Source: Halocaridina rubra (taxonomy: Eukaryota > Arthropoda > Malacostraca > Decapoda > Atyidae). Taken from it: DNA of 64,000 nt. Below the pieces are notes generated by a model, which was given only the letters and a program-made list of their open reading frames with translations, was not told the origin of the DNA and did not search any database. Below, in pieces: positions 1 to 10,255 of the stretch; the stretch's first letter is position 1, and every line of letters starts with the position of its first letter. The stretch lies in NCBI GenBank assembly GCA_037179515.1, contig JAXCGZ010011639.1:2501-66500 (forward strand). The letters run 5' to 3'. A program made the translations under genes and the position numbers.

Positions 1-1238
1 AGTATGCTCTAGTGCAATCTGTTCCTAAGAAGGGTGGTCGCTCTATTCCTTCAGACTACCGACCTATTACCCTTAACCTCTTCAATTGCTAAAGTTTTCG
101 AAACTTGCTCAATGCTCACTTTTTGAAACATCTTGAATTTAATTCACTTATCTCCAATCACCAGTACGGCTTCCACAAAACAAGATCCACTGGTGACCTG
201 TTCTATCTTACTCATGTATGGTCATCTTCTCTGAGGAACTATGGGGAATCCTTTGTCGTCGCCCTTGATATCTCTAAGGCTATTGGCAGAGTCTGGCACA
301 AGACTCTGTTGGCCAAACTCCCTGCCTATGGGTTTTACCCCTTTTCTCTGTTCTTTGATTTCCAGTTTTCTTTCTGACCGTATTATGTCTGTGGTTATTG
401 ATGGTGCAACAAATAGCCCATTCCCTCTTTCCAGTGGTGTTCCACAGGGCTCTGTTCTTTCACCTATTATGTTCCTTCTCTCATCAATGATATTCTTTAG
501 ACCCCATCTTCCTCTCTTCTTCACGCCTTTGCCAATGATTCTACCCTTCATTTTTCCTCTGCCTTTTCTTCACAACCTTCATCTGTTACTCGTAATCAAG
601 TTCGAATCACTCTTTCTTCTACTCTCAACTCCGGATTTGAAGATGGTATCTGAGTGGGGCACCCAAATATTTAGTTAAATCTAATGCCTCCAAAACAGTT
701 TCTGGCTATCTCTTTATCTTCTTCTCCTCCTGGTAGCCCTATTGTCTCCAAAGCTAACGAAATTCGTCTTAAAGTATCATTCCATTCTCTTTTCTATCGC
801 TACTACTTCCATCGCTGCTCCAATGAGTTGGTGAGTTGCATCCCTGCCCCACTGCTGAGGCCGAGTAACACTCCCCAAAACAGCCTTGTTTCACAGGTAC
901 TGTGATGAGATTTGTAGATCGTGGAATCGTTGGAGCAGCGACTGCCTCTTCACATCTACCTCCATACTCTGGAACACTTCCTCCTTCTGTCTTTCCTAAT
1001 TCTTATAACATATCTTCCTTTCAAAAAGTGGATCTAATCGTCCTCTCAGGGGCTAATCCTGCCATATCTCAAGGTCCTCAGTACTTTGACTATTCTTTTA
1101 GTCTGTACTTTTTTTCTTTTTGTATTATTGCCTCATCTCTGCCTTGTCCATAACCCTTTTCCTTCGTCTTAATGTTTTCTTCATACTCGGGTCTGTATTG
1201 ATGAGAGCAGTTTTCTTGCCTGTCCCAGTATCACACTC

Positions 1239-1242
<4 letters not shown>
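1..1242 (+). mobile_element. Family B non-LTR retrotransposon, 3' part, broken
   Basis: Begins inside the reverse transcriptase (RT) and runs to the element's 3' end. Frames carry conserved RT pieces: a PKKGG...DYRP stretch near 25-70, [11 protein letters not shown] near 430-465, and a C-terminal segment (FYRYYFHRCSNEL) near 790-830. It matches the longer family B copy at 43265-46590 on the other strand. Frameshifts and stops break the ORF, and the thumb/C-terminal region is internally deleted near 725-765. The terminus is followed by a TAA microsatellite, while the other copies end in an A/T tract. Dead copy; the window edge cuts its 5' side. Confidence 0.85.
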
Positions 1243-1293
<51 letters not shown>

Positions 1294-1362
1294 TTAATAA
1301 TAATAATTATTATTATTATTATTATAATGATGATGATCACAATAATAATAATAAATAATACC
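1241..1362. repeat. TAA / TTA inverted microsatellite
   Basis: A (TAA)n block passes directly into a (TTA)n block, so the two halves are complementary and could fold back. It lies exactly at the 3' end of the family B fragment and may have grown from its tail. Confidence 0.9.
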
Positions 1363-1545
1363 CCAGTTTTGGTATTCAGAGTGAATCTGAGGTATAGCTT
1401 AACAGAATTTTTAGCAGTGTTGATGGTTAAACATCATTTCCTCCGTTATTCATATCAATTTCTTCTTTTTTTCTCTTCCTTCATTAATTATATATTTTTC
1501 CTCTGTTTTTCTTTAGTATAGTTATTAACTTTTTTATTTTTTTAG

Positions 1546-1681
1546 CTGTCGCAAGTATGGATACCGAAAGTGGAATATACGAATGGCCGATTTTTCCATT
1601 TGTCCATGAGAACCCCTTCCTTCCTGACAGCCATCCGAATGTCAGCAGCAGAACCTGACGACCCTATTCTAACAGTGCATG
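1546..1681 (+). CDS. Ion channel exon a (ligand-binding domain)
   Basis: Acceptor is a pyrimidine-rich run ending AG at 1544-1545; donor GT at 1682-1683. The exon ends one base into a codon, and that base completes an Asp codon with exon b. The open frame reads LSQVWIPKVEYTNGRFF onward; no other frame gives family-like sequence. Confidence 0.8.
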
Positions 1682-4600
1682 GTTTGTATAAATAGTCTGC
1701 TGTGTTTGCGTTTCCAATTTAGTGTCAAGTTAGTCTTCTATGCATAAGGATACTTCATTTGTTTTTCTTTCAGAGAAATGGGGTTGCATATATGGTGGAA
1801 CTGCATAATAAAACACATACACATATTTAGCGGAGAGCAACAAGACACAGGGGGAAGAGAGAAAAAACTAGGCAATCGAATAAAAAAGCTAGAAGGGGAA
1901 AAGAAAGAACTGGAGGTCAGGATTTTTAAACAAGAAGATAAACATTTCAGTGACAGCATAAATAAATTAAATGTTAGTTCACTGCTCTCTTCTGAGAGAG
2001 ATGAGATTGCAGCCTTGAATGCCCAGATAAAGGAAAACATATAACAGTTTAGAAAAGATTCTTAGGAGCTGAAAACAGAACATGAGAACATTACAAGATA
2101 TTTTGCAGATGCAGTGAAGGAAAATGTGGCAGTAAAAGAGGCAGTGAGGAAGGTGGCACTGGAAAATGTAAATACTGTTTACTACAAAGTACTAATAATA
2201 GATAAAATTAAAGATGTTGTGACTGAAAAAGTTACTCCACTGACCAAACAGGCACTTGATAAAGAACAGTGATGATCTCAGGTATAAGTGAATCCCATGA
2301 GTTAACATGGCAAGGGATACTTGAACATAATATATCTATGGTTTTAGACCTAATATGGAATCTTGGAGTAGTAGGTGGTCCAGAGAACAGTGTAAGCATG
2401 CTCTCTATTGGTAAATATTCTAGGGAGGGAAAGGCTCTAGAACTTAAGGTTATTGATTGACCCTTCTTAAGAAATCTTCTTTGCAGGATGTTAGGAGGCA
2501 CTTTTTTAGTGTAAGAATAGTTGATGATTGGTATTCGCTAAGCGAGGAGGTAATTAATTCTAACTCAGTTAATAGTTTTAAAAACTAATATAATATGTAT
2601 CACTGAGTATAAAAATTAAACTGACCAGGAAACGGGGAATTATAACCATAAAGATCTTTTCTGTATACGCACAAATAGTAATTACACATATTCACATACA
2701 CAGTTCTATTTGGACAACAACACTCCAAACTTAGCTCTTAATATGAGTCTCTCTAACTTTTCGGCTCAACTATTATTAAGGCACTTGTTATGATAGTAGA
2801 ACTTGGAAATATTACTTACGTTGTTCCGGTTTTACGTCACAGACTCCCTTTTCTACCAAGGGCTGGGACGGTTACCTTCTTGCGAAGGACTTGTTTTGGC
2901 AGATGTAATCGTTACCAATCATTGTAAAAATGCACAATTTTCCATGAATAAAGAATTCAGTACTTGTACGCAAATGGCAGTCTTTCCAGAGTTAAATTTT
3001 GTACTCTTCTGTAACTCGGTGAATTAAACGTTTTTTACCACCCAAATAACCGGGTGTTCGAATTCTCAACATGGCTCATACATCAAATATTTGCCTGTCT
3101 CAATTTAGGGATAAAAGGGGAGGATTTTGACAACTCTAATGTGGCAGCCCTTATTAGCTAAGCAAGCTCAGGTAGTAAACTAGTAGATGGACAAATCTGT
3201 GTTTGAATATTTTCAGCAAAAGTTCTAGCATCGGTGAATGAAAAAATTTCCGTTCCGTGGCTTTAAGAAAAAACCTTGGATGTGAAAGGGGGATTAAGAA
3301 TACTTCCTCCGTGTTCCCCTGCGTGTCGTAAAAGTGAACTAAATGGGGAGGAGAGGGGGGACTGGGAATCCCCTCCTCTGTATTTTACTTCCTACGATTA
3401 GCCAAGATATGTTGGGGGTATTCTGGTAGGAGAGATCCTGCCAGAACCCTAGTAATTGGGTCTCTGAATGTGCGTGCTTGTGGTGTAAACGAAAGTAAGA
3501 GGGAGGTGATAGGGATAAATTTGTGAGAGAAAAATAGATGTACTTGCACTGAGCGAAACTAAGATAAAAGGGAATGGTGAGGTGACATTTGGGAGGGTGG
3601 TAGGTAGGGTGTCTGGAGTTGAGAGGGGGAGAGGAAGAGAGAGAGTGGCTCTGTTATTAAGTGAAGAGATGAATAAGTGTATGGTAGAATGGAACGAAGT
3701 ATCTTCTCGAGTAATAGTGGCTAAAATGAGGCTGGGATGCGAGTCTTGGGCGTTTGTGAGTGCATATGGCCCTGGTAGTGAAAGAAGTGAGGTAGGAAGA
3801 GAAGAATTTTGGATGAAATTGAACGAGTGTTTGAAAGACTTGGGAATGAATGTGAATGTGGTGTTGATGTGAGAGATTTAAATGCTAGAGTAGGAATGAG
3901 CCAGTGGATTGTATTATTGGGAAGTATGGAGTACCTGGTAGGAATGAGAGTGGAGAGATAATGATAGAAATGTGCACTGAGAGAGAGATGTTGATTTCTA
4001 ATACTGTATTTAAAAAGAAGGATGTGCACAAGTATACATGGGTCAGAGTGAATAATAGAAGAGTAGTCGACAGAGCATTAATGGATTATGTTGTGGTGAA
4101 CAGGAGGGTGATTGGAAGAGTATTGGATGTGAATGTAGTGAGAGGAGCTAGTTGTGGAATATCTGACCATTGTTTAGTGGAAAGTTGAGTGAGAGTGGGA
4201 GAAAAGTGGAAAAAGAGGATAAGCGAGAGAAGAAGAGAGGTGCTAAAAGTGAATGAATTGTATATGAAAGAGAAAGACTGCGAGTATAAAGCTAGTGTGA
4301 GAAATGTGTGGAATGTAGTGAAAGAGAAAGTGGAGGCGGGAGTAGAGGAAGAATGGGGCTGTTTCAAGGAGGAAGTTATGAAGTTCGCCGAGGCTGTGTG
4401 TGGAAGGAGATATGATTTTTTGTTTAAAACTTCAACAAGAAAGGAACGCCGTCTTCGCGAGTTCGTAATATATTATTCTGAGTTCAGTGTTCGTCAGTTA
4501 TTGCCTGAACATATGAACGACCTTGTAAAATGCATTACATTCATTTTCTCACAAATTATCACTAATTTAAGTATATAACCAGGACATGATTAGCAGTAAA

Positions 4601-6784
4601 AACATGCACACATTTTTGTTTACATGGGTATGAGACAGGAAACCAAAACCAGTGCTTCTTCAATTTAAAAGACATAAGTATGTTAGATGTGTCTCTTGTC
4701 ACGGACCTCCTAGCATGTACATTTGATGATGGACCCATGATATACCTGAAAAGTAGAACTAACGGTTGGAGATAAACTCAGTCTCAAACATTATCCATTA
4801 AGGCCTATCACAGAGCATTACAACCCTTGCGAGAATTAAATATTTGCCATTATTGAAGCCGGAACTGGCGATAATACTATTGCACGTTTTGAGCCATCTG
4901 GGTTCATGAGGGCTATCACACTAAAGTTGCCACTTCACTCTCCTTTTTGTCTGCAAGTAGATTTAGCGAGGTGTACACATCTTAGGATTCTAAACTTGGA
5001 GCCTCCTTGTTAAGAGAAGGCACTTCGTCAGTTAATGGTAACTATGCCTATGACCCAAGTTTCTTTGCAGATGAGGTCTATGAAGGAAGCAAAAATCCTC
5101 TGCAGTTGAGTAAGAAGGTAAATGCCCCTTTCTCTTGTGCGATGGACCTTAAAACATTCCCTTTTGACACTCAACATTGCCAGTTGCGCCTCCGTCTCAC
5201 TTCAGCAAGAATCGATTTTCTAGAATGGAGCAATATGTCCGTCTTGTACCTTGGAGAGGTATGACCTAATGTGGTAATGTGTCTGTCATATATTTGGAGA
5301 GGTATGACTTAATTTGACAATAATTTGCCTTGTACCTTGAAGACCTATAGCTTAACTTGGTAATACTTTAGTTTGTACCTTGGAGAGGTATCATTATTTT
5401 GGTAATGTTTGTTTTGCATCAGTGACATGTATGAGCAATTTATTTATGTATTACTTTACTTTTACTTAAGTTATTTAGATTCACTACAAGTGAAAAGCTC
5501 TAAGCATGTCTGCTCTCAAGCTTAAAGCCCCTGATGACTTACTTCCATCAGTGACTACCATTTCCATTGCTGTATTCATTATGCATGCTGAGTTGGAGGG
5601 ACTAAGTAATTATAAACACTTACAACTGTCTTTTCCCTAATCCTCTACGTCTAATTCAAATTCGTTGCCAAAGTAGCAAGGTGGACTCCAACCACAGTAC
5701 ACTGGTATATAGGTCCAGTTTGTATGTTTGTTGTTATCTCTGAAGGATGTCCAATCCACCTGATATTGTTTCCAATAGATATTCTATTATATTTAGCAGT
5801 ATAAAAGACCCCTAGACTAACGAAAACCATAGGGATCATTATGCTACAAAGTGATATAAATACTTATACCATTTAGTATTTTTGTAAAATCCTTAATTTG
5901 TGGTCCAGGCTATGCGGTGTTTTTAGTATCTTGTATATTTTTACTGCTATTATCGAGATCACTGCAGATATAGCTCATTAGTTTCTATATAAATAGTTTT
6001 CAATTTGACAGGCAAGTTGCACTTACTAAATCTCTGATTTGGGCAGGTATTTCTAACCGAATATCAAGTGGGTCCAGTAATGATTGAGAAACATGTCGCT
6101 GGTGAATACAGCGTGGCTGTCGTCAGTATAACCTTCTATAGACGTTTCTGGTATTATTTTACATCGGCCTATTTGCCAACAACGATGCTGATGATCATAA
6201 GCTACGCTGCATTGTTTCTGAAACCAGAGGATGTGGATTTACGCGTAATGATGACATTAACAACGTTACTAGTGCTATATGCTCTGTATCAACAAATTTC
6301 TGATGGTTTACCTCCAACCTCTTACACTAAATCATTAGATATATGGTGTTTCTTTGCTATAACTTACATCTTCACGCAGGTAAATACATCCAACAACCAT
6401 ACGAAGCATACTATTTAATGCATTAAGAAATGAAAGCTTTCAAACTGTCATAAATGGACATCTGAAGGTCCTTTGAATGAATCAAAGTACATGAACCTGT
6501 TCCATTGCATTTTTTCTTTGCAGGTAATTTACCAGGTGGTCATTAAAGGAGAGAAAAAGAAGGAAATGTCTAAAGAAATGAACGCAGATCATTTTATATC
6601 CCTCCACTTGGGAAAGATATGCTGGATAGAGAATCAACCTGAAAGTACTGCAGATGAAGAGGGAAGGGAGGTTTCTTCAAAGAAGAAGCTTCTTATAAAG
6701 GTGGCAAGGATTGGTTATGCGATCATCCTCTTGCTTTTCTTTATAGTCTATTGGTCTGTGGTGATCACTTATCTGGATTACTAA
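1546..6784 (+). CDS. Cys-loop ligand-gated ion channel subunit (partial, four exons)
   Basis: Pentameric ligand-gated ion channel subunit of the plasma membrane. Exons 1546-1681, 5071-5258, 6047-6379 and 6524-6784 join in frame into about 306 residues. The first exon gives ligand-binding-domain sequence starting QVWIPKVEY, matching the family's W-x-P strand. The second has the Cys-loop, two Cys separated by 13 residues with FPFDTQ inside. The third holds M1 (with the conserved Pro), M2 and most of M3. The fourth holds the rest of M3, a short intracellular loop and M4, ending YLDY-stop. The M2-M3 linker (LPPTSYTKSLDIW) is like anion-type GABA/glycine/histamine channels. However, the usual Pro-Ala-Arg before M2 is replaced by PEDVDLR, so ion selectivity is uncertain. 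Signal peptide and N-terminal exons are not visible; they probably lie upstream of the window. Confidence 0.88.
1830..2640 (+). mobile_element. Family A LINE relic with ORF2 deleted
   Basis: Positions 1830-2460 encode a decayed ORF1 (coiled-coil KKLEGEKKELE, then SSLLSSERDEIAA, then SGISESHELTWQG), clearly homologous to the ORF1 at 25406-26485. At about 2461 it jumps directly to the family's 3' terminal region (LLCRMLGGTFLV in one frame; nucleotide match to 10030-10180). So nearly all of ORF2 is missing. Lies in the first visible intron of the ion channel gene. Confidence 0.8.
2825..2916 (-). mobile_element. tRNA-like SINE, truncated copy
   Basis: Matches the 3' half of the SINE copies at 53476-53659, 58476-58656 and 62336-62514 (shared ACGTCACRGACTCCCTTTT and TTGCGAAGGACTT stretches). 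Read on the minus strand, its tRNA-like 5' head is missing. Confidence 0.75.
3280..4420 (+). mobile_element. RTE-like LINE fragment, endonuclease part
   Basis: Broken frames encode an apurinic-type endonuclease. They include an SLNVR-like start near 3460, LALSETK near 3545, VGRVSGVERGR at 3600, SAYGPGSERSE near 3760, a degraded D-x-N-A-R site near 3870, GVPGRNESGE near 3930, the MCTEREMLISNT stretch near 3970, YTWVRV near 4035, and a C-terminal SDH catalytic motif near 4165. This is the arrangement of RTE-type elements often labelled craniofacial development protein 2-like. Several stops; RT is absent here. A C-terminal piece of what is likely the same family lies at 60750-61175. Confidence 0.8.
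4421..5070. other. Intron sequence, nothing recognised
   Basis: AT-rich intronic DNA between the RTE-like fragment and the next channel exon. An open frame runs from 5007 into the exon, but the acceptor at 5069-5070 (TTTCTTTGCAG) shows that its first part is intronic. Confidence 0.5.
5071..5258 (+). CDS. Ion channel exon b (Cys-loop)
   Basis: Acceptor TTTCTTTGCAG ends at 5070; donor GT at 5259-5260 within GAG-GTATGA. Joins exon a in phase to give H-D-E-V-Y-E-G. It encodes SCAMDLKTFPFDTQHC, the Cys-loop with 13 intervening residues, and ends at a codon boundary. Confidence 0.88.
5241..5411 (+). repeat. About 42-bp tandem repeat across a splice donor
   Basis: Four diverged units begin near 5241, 5285, 5327 and 5371. 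Each contains a TTGTACCTTGGAGAGGTAT-like core followed by a TTGGTAAT-like end. The first unit is the 3' end of channel exon b including its donor; units 2 and 4 keep a GAG-GTAT donor-like site. Confidence 0.75.
5412..6046. other. Intron sequence, nothing recognised
   Basis: AT-rich intron between channel exons b and c; no coherent coding or repeat similarity seen. Confidence 0.5.
6047..6379 (+). CDS. Ion channel exon c (M1, M2, M3)
   Basis: Acceptor GGGCAG ends at 6046; donor GT at 6380-6381; both ends in phase 0. Encodes the last ligand-binding strands (VSITFYRRFWYYF), M1 with SAYLPTTMLMII, the M1-M2 turn KPEDVDLR, M2 (VMMTLTTLLVLYALY), and M3 starting LDIWCFFAITYIF. Confidence 0.9.
6524..6784 (+). 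CDS. Ion channel exon d (M3 end, M4, stop)
   Basis: Acceptor TTTTTTCTTTGCAG ends at 6523. Completes M3 (VIYQVVI), then a charged intracellular loop of about 50 residues, short for the family, then M4 (GYAIILLLFFIVYW) and stop TAA at 6782-6784. Confidence 0.88.
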   Translation, partial: VIYQVVIKGEKKKEMSKEMNADHFISLHLGKICWIENQPESTADEEGREVSSKKKLLIKVARIGYAIILLLFFIVYWSVVITYLDY

Positions 6785-7571
6785 AGTTTCAATTCTTTGC
6801 TGACATATGTCATATACAGTGACTTAACAAGTCTGGGATTGAGACACTTAAAGAGTCCCAAGTTTCTATGTAAATGGAAACAATACATAGTGAATGTTGT
6901 AGCCCTTTATGTATAGTCCTCATTTCTATCACCAAAACATAATTATTAAGCAAGTTCTAAAAATATTTGATATTACAGTATATATCACAAACATGTTTGG
7001 CATTAGAGCATATTCCTTGAAATATATAATTTAGTATCATTTTGCCCTAAAGTGCCTGGCATCATTGGTCTTGAATAATTATAAAGTTATGAGATCCACA
7101 AGACTTTGATATCAGTCACACTTAATTGAAAAGAAAATAGGATTAAAGAAGATAAATGCTGACAATTTGTATAAATAATGCTAGAGTTTATTACATACAC
7201 CCTATTTTAATCTATGATGCAGCTCTTATCTAATGAGAGGAGAGATATACGTCAACACCATTCTTCAAGATTAAGTCCACAAAGGTCATCGGCTTTTATC
7301 ATTTTCATATACTTTTGGAGTTGTGGTAATGGACCTTCAATAGAAGACAGGAGATAATGGAGGTGATATCAAAACATTGGTTTTGTATCAGCCTTGAATG
7401 GAAAAGCAATGCCTGTTCTCTTGTCTGAGCCTAATGAAGCAAATTGGTTCTAAAATTTTGAACTCTTCTTCAGGACAACGGCCATAAGCAATCCACTTTT
7501 TAAGCATATATCTTTTATTTATCTATTTATTTTTATGAGGAAGCTTACGAACAGGATGAAAATAAAATAAA
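6785..7571 (+). other. Probable channel 3' UTR with candidate poly(A) signals
   Basis: AT-rich DNA without recognisable coding. Overlapping AATAAA hexamers occur at 7561-7566 and 7566-7571. The cleavage site cannot be fixed from sequence alone. Confidence 0.35.
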
Positions 7572-7667
7572 ATGTAACATCAAGTGTAGAAGAGATACTG
7601 TTGAATATATAAAAAAGCTCTTATCAGAGGAATTTCCTGTTAAAAGTTGAATATCATATTGTTGAAG

Positions 7668-7688
7668 TTATTATTATTATTATTATTA

Positions 7689-7735
<47 letters not shown>

Positions 7736-7817
7736 TATTATTATTATTATTACTATTTTTATTTTTATTGTTGTTGTTATTATTATTATTATTATTATTA
7801 CTATTATTATTATTATA

Positions 7818-7897
<80 letters not shown>

Positions 7898-7935
7898 CAA
7901 TGATGCTCTCTCTCACACACACACACACACACACG
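7668..7935. repeat. Long (TTA)n microsatellite plus (CA)n
   Basis: About 230 bp of TTA units with a few point variants, then TCTCTC and a short (CA)n at about 7914-7934. The CA run abuts the fold-back LINE fragment at 7938. Confidence 0.95.
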
Positions 7936-7937
7936 CA

Positions 7938-8079
7938 CTATGACCTCTAGTTCTAGAGCCAGTCATATAAAAATATAGATCCCTATCCACTCTATCATAA
8001 CCAAATTCCTTCATGGTTATGATAGAGTGGATAGGGATCGATATTTTGATATGGCTGGCTCTAGAACTAGAGGTCATAG
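7938..8079. repeat. Fold-back of a LINE A 3' segment
   Basis: Two 66-bp arms (7938-8003 and 8014-8079) are near-perfect reverse complements around a 10-bp spacer. Both arms are the same part of family A, around the GSRTRGHS codons. The left arm is on -, the right arm on +, and the right arm continues into LINE copy A1. Confidence 0.9.
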
Positions 8080-8324
8080 TTTGAAGCTTGGTAAGAAAAC
8101 TTCTTTGCAGGATGTAAGGAAATACTTTTCAGTGTAAGAGTAGTTGATAATTGGAATTGGCTAAGCGAGGAGGTAGTTAATGCTATCTCAATCCATAGTT
8201 TTAAGGACAGGTATGATAAGTATGACTAAGTATAAAATGGAAGCGATCAGGAGACAGGAAGATACGAGCTTTGGGCTCTTTCCCGTAAACACAATTAGGT
8301 AATCACAATTAGGTAATCACACAC
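8004..8324 (+). mobile_element. LINE family A copy A1, 5' truncated
   Basis: Holds only the last about 75 ORF2 codons (PSWL..FLHGYDRVDRD region onward) and the 3' UTR. It ends with the family terminus: two AATTAGGTAATCAC units, then CACA. Copy A2 follows at once. Confidence 0.9.
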
Positions 8325-10255
8325 AGGAGGAGAAAAAACATAAATGCCTGGCAAACCTACAAAAGAGCAAGAAATGACTACCTAAGTAAAAGGAGAGAGG
8401 CAGAGAGAGACTATGAGAGGGACATCACCAGGAAGGCTAAAGAAAATCCCAAGCTTTTCCACAGCTTTATCAGAGGAAAACTGAAGGTAAAAGAACAGGT
8501 TTTAAGGCTAAAGAGAGCGGATGGAAGCATCACTGAGACGGATGAAGAGATCTGCAAAGAATTGAACAAGGAGTTTCAGTCAGTATTTACAGTAGAAAAT
8601 ACCCCACCCCCTCAGATTGCAGTGATAGAAGCTCAAGGGCCGGTATTAGAGAACATCAACCTTACAGCCACAGAGGTATGCAAAGCGCTGATGGATTTAG
8701 ATGTTCATAAAGCTACAGGTCCTGATGACATATCCCCTCATGTGCTTAAAAAATGCGCAAACACAATATCATTGGCACTAAGTATCATATTTAAGGAGTC
8801 ACTGGAGTCGGGGGAGATTCCAAGATGCTGGAAACAAGCAAATGTGATACCTATCTTCAAAAAGGGAAGGAGGGATACGGCTCTGAACTATAGACCAGTT
8901 TCCTTGACCAGCATAGTTTGCAAAGTTATGGAGAAACTACTAAGGAAACATATCTCTCTTCACTTGGAATCCTTCAACTTTTTGTCAGTGAGGCAACATG
9001 GCTTCAGAGAAGGTAGATCAACAGTAACAAACTTATTAGAATTTTATGATGAGGTAAGCCAAATCTTACAGGAAAGAGAGGGCTGGGCAGATTGCATATT
9101 CCTAGACTTCCAGAAAGCGTTTGACACTGTTCCACATGGGAGACTTATTAGGAAGCTGCAATCAATGGCTAGAATAGGTGGAAATGTTTTGGAATGGATA
9201 AAAACTTACTTAGAAGGAAGGGAACAGAGGGTTAGAGTAAGACACTCAGTGTCTGAATGGAGAAGAGTTAGTAGTGGAGTTCCACAGGGTTCAGTTTTAG
9301 GGCCACTTTTGTTCCTTGTATATGTAAATGACCTACCAGAGTCTGTAAATTCATTCATGAATATGTTTGCAGATGATGCAAAGATTGTGAAGAAAGTAAA
9401 AAACGAGAACAATGGTAGAGAACTTCAGGAGGATCTAAATAATCTGCATGAGTGGTCAGAAAAGTGGCTAATGAAATTCAATACTTCAAAATGTAAGGTA
9501 ATGAGAATGGGTACAAGTGCAAGAAGGCCCAAGCTTGACTACTCGGTGGCTGGAGTACAACTTCAAGAGACAGAAAATGAGAGATCTAGGAGTAAACATA
9601 CTGGCAGATTTGTCTCCAGAAATACATATAAATGGCATAGTAAGGGCAGCATATGCATTCTTATCAAATGTAAGGGTAGCCTTCAGGCACATGGACAAGG
9701 AAATGTTCAGAAATATTTATGTAACCTATGTGAGGCCAAAACTCGAATATGCAGCCCCCTTTTGGAATCCGCACTTGAAAAAGCACATAGCTAAGCTTGA
9801 AAAAGTTCAAAGACATGCCACGAAACTGGTGCCAGAAATACGCAATCTCAGTTATGATGAGAGGCTGAGGGAATTAGACTTACCATCACTCGAAGCTAGA
9901 AGAGTGAGGGGGGATATGGTGACAGTCTTTAAATTCCTTCATGGTTATGATAGAGTGGATAGGGATCGATATTTTGATATGGCTGGCTCTAGAACTAGAG
10001 GTCATAGTTTGAAGCTTGGTAAGAAAACTTCTTTGCAGGATGTAAGGAAATACTTTTTCAGTGTAAGAGTAGTTGATAATTGGAATTTGCTAAGCGAGGA
10101 GGTAGTTAATGCTATCTCAATCCATAGTTTCAAGGACAGGTATGATAAGTATCACTAAGTATAAAATGGAACCGATCAGGAGACGGGAAGATACGAGCTT
10201 TGGGCTCTTTCCCGTAAACACAATTAGGTAATCACAATTAGGTAATCACACACAC
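8325..10255 (+). mobile_element. LINE family A copy A2, 5' truncated
   Basis: Starts abruptly in the ORF2 linker region (GGEKT/RRKN area) directly after the CACA tail of A1 and runs to its own terminus with two AATTAGGTAATCAC units and (CA)n. A3 starts right after. Ends without poly(A) and with short tandem units fit the CR1/L2 group. Its ORF2 is listed separately. Confidence 0.92.
8345..10158 (+). pseudogene. ORF2 (reverse transcriptase) of LINE copy A2
   Basis: Encodes the RT of a non-LTR retrotransposon, which copies the element RNA at the nicked target. Visible in order: a basic linker (KRREAERDYERDI), the RT fingers ([29 protein letters not shown]), the palm ([37 protein letters not shown] with the catalytic Asp pair), and the C-terminal domain ([16 protein letters not shown]). 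One 2-base deletion near 9580, in the GAGAGAGATC run still present in A3 and A6, shifts the frame, so a first frame ends at 9794 and a second continues to 10158. The endonuclease is missing because of 5' truncation. Confidence 0.9.

Noticed and set aside
5007..5070. Upstream extension of channel exon b
   Set aside because: The open frame continues, but a strong acceptor at 5070 and correct phase joining with exon a make 5071 the exon start.
9206..9412. Recurring 60-70-codon antisense frames in every family A LINE copy ([14 protein letters not shown] and [13 protein letters not shown] types)
   Set aside because: They recur only because the LINE recurs; they oppose ORF2 and differ wherever ORF2 differs.
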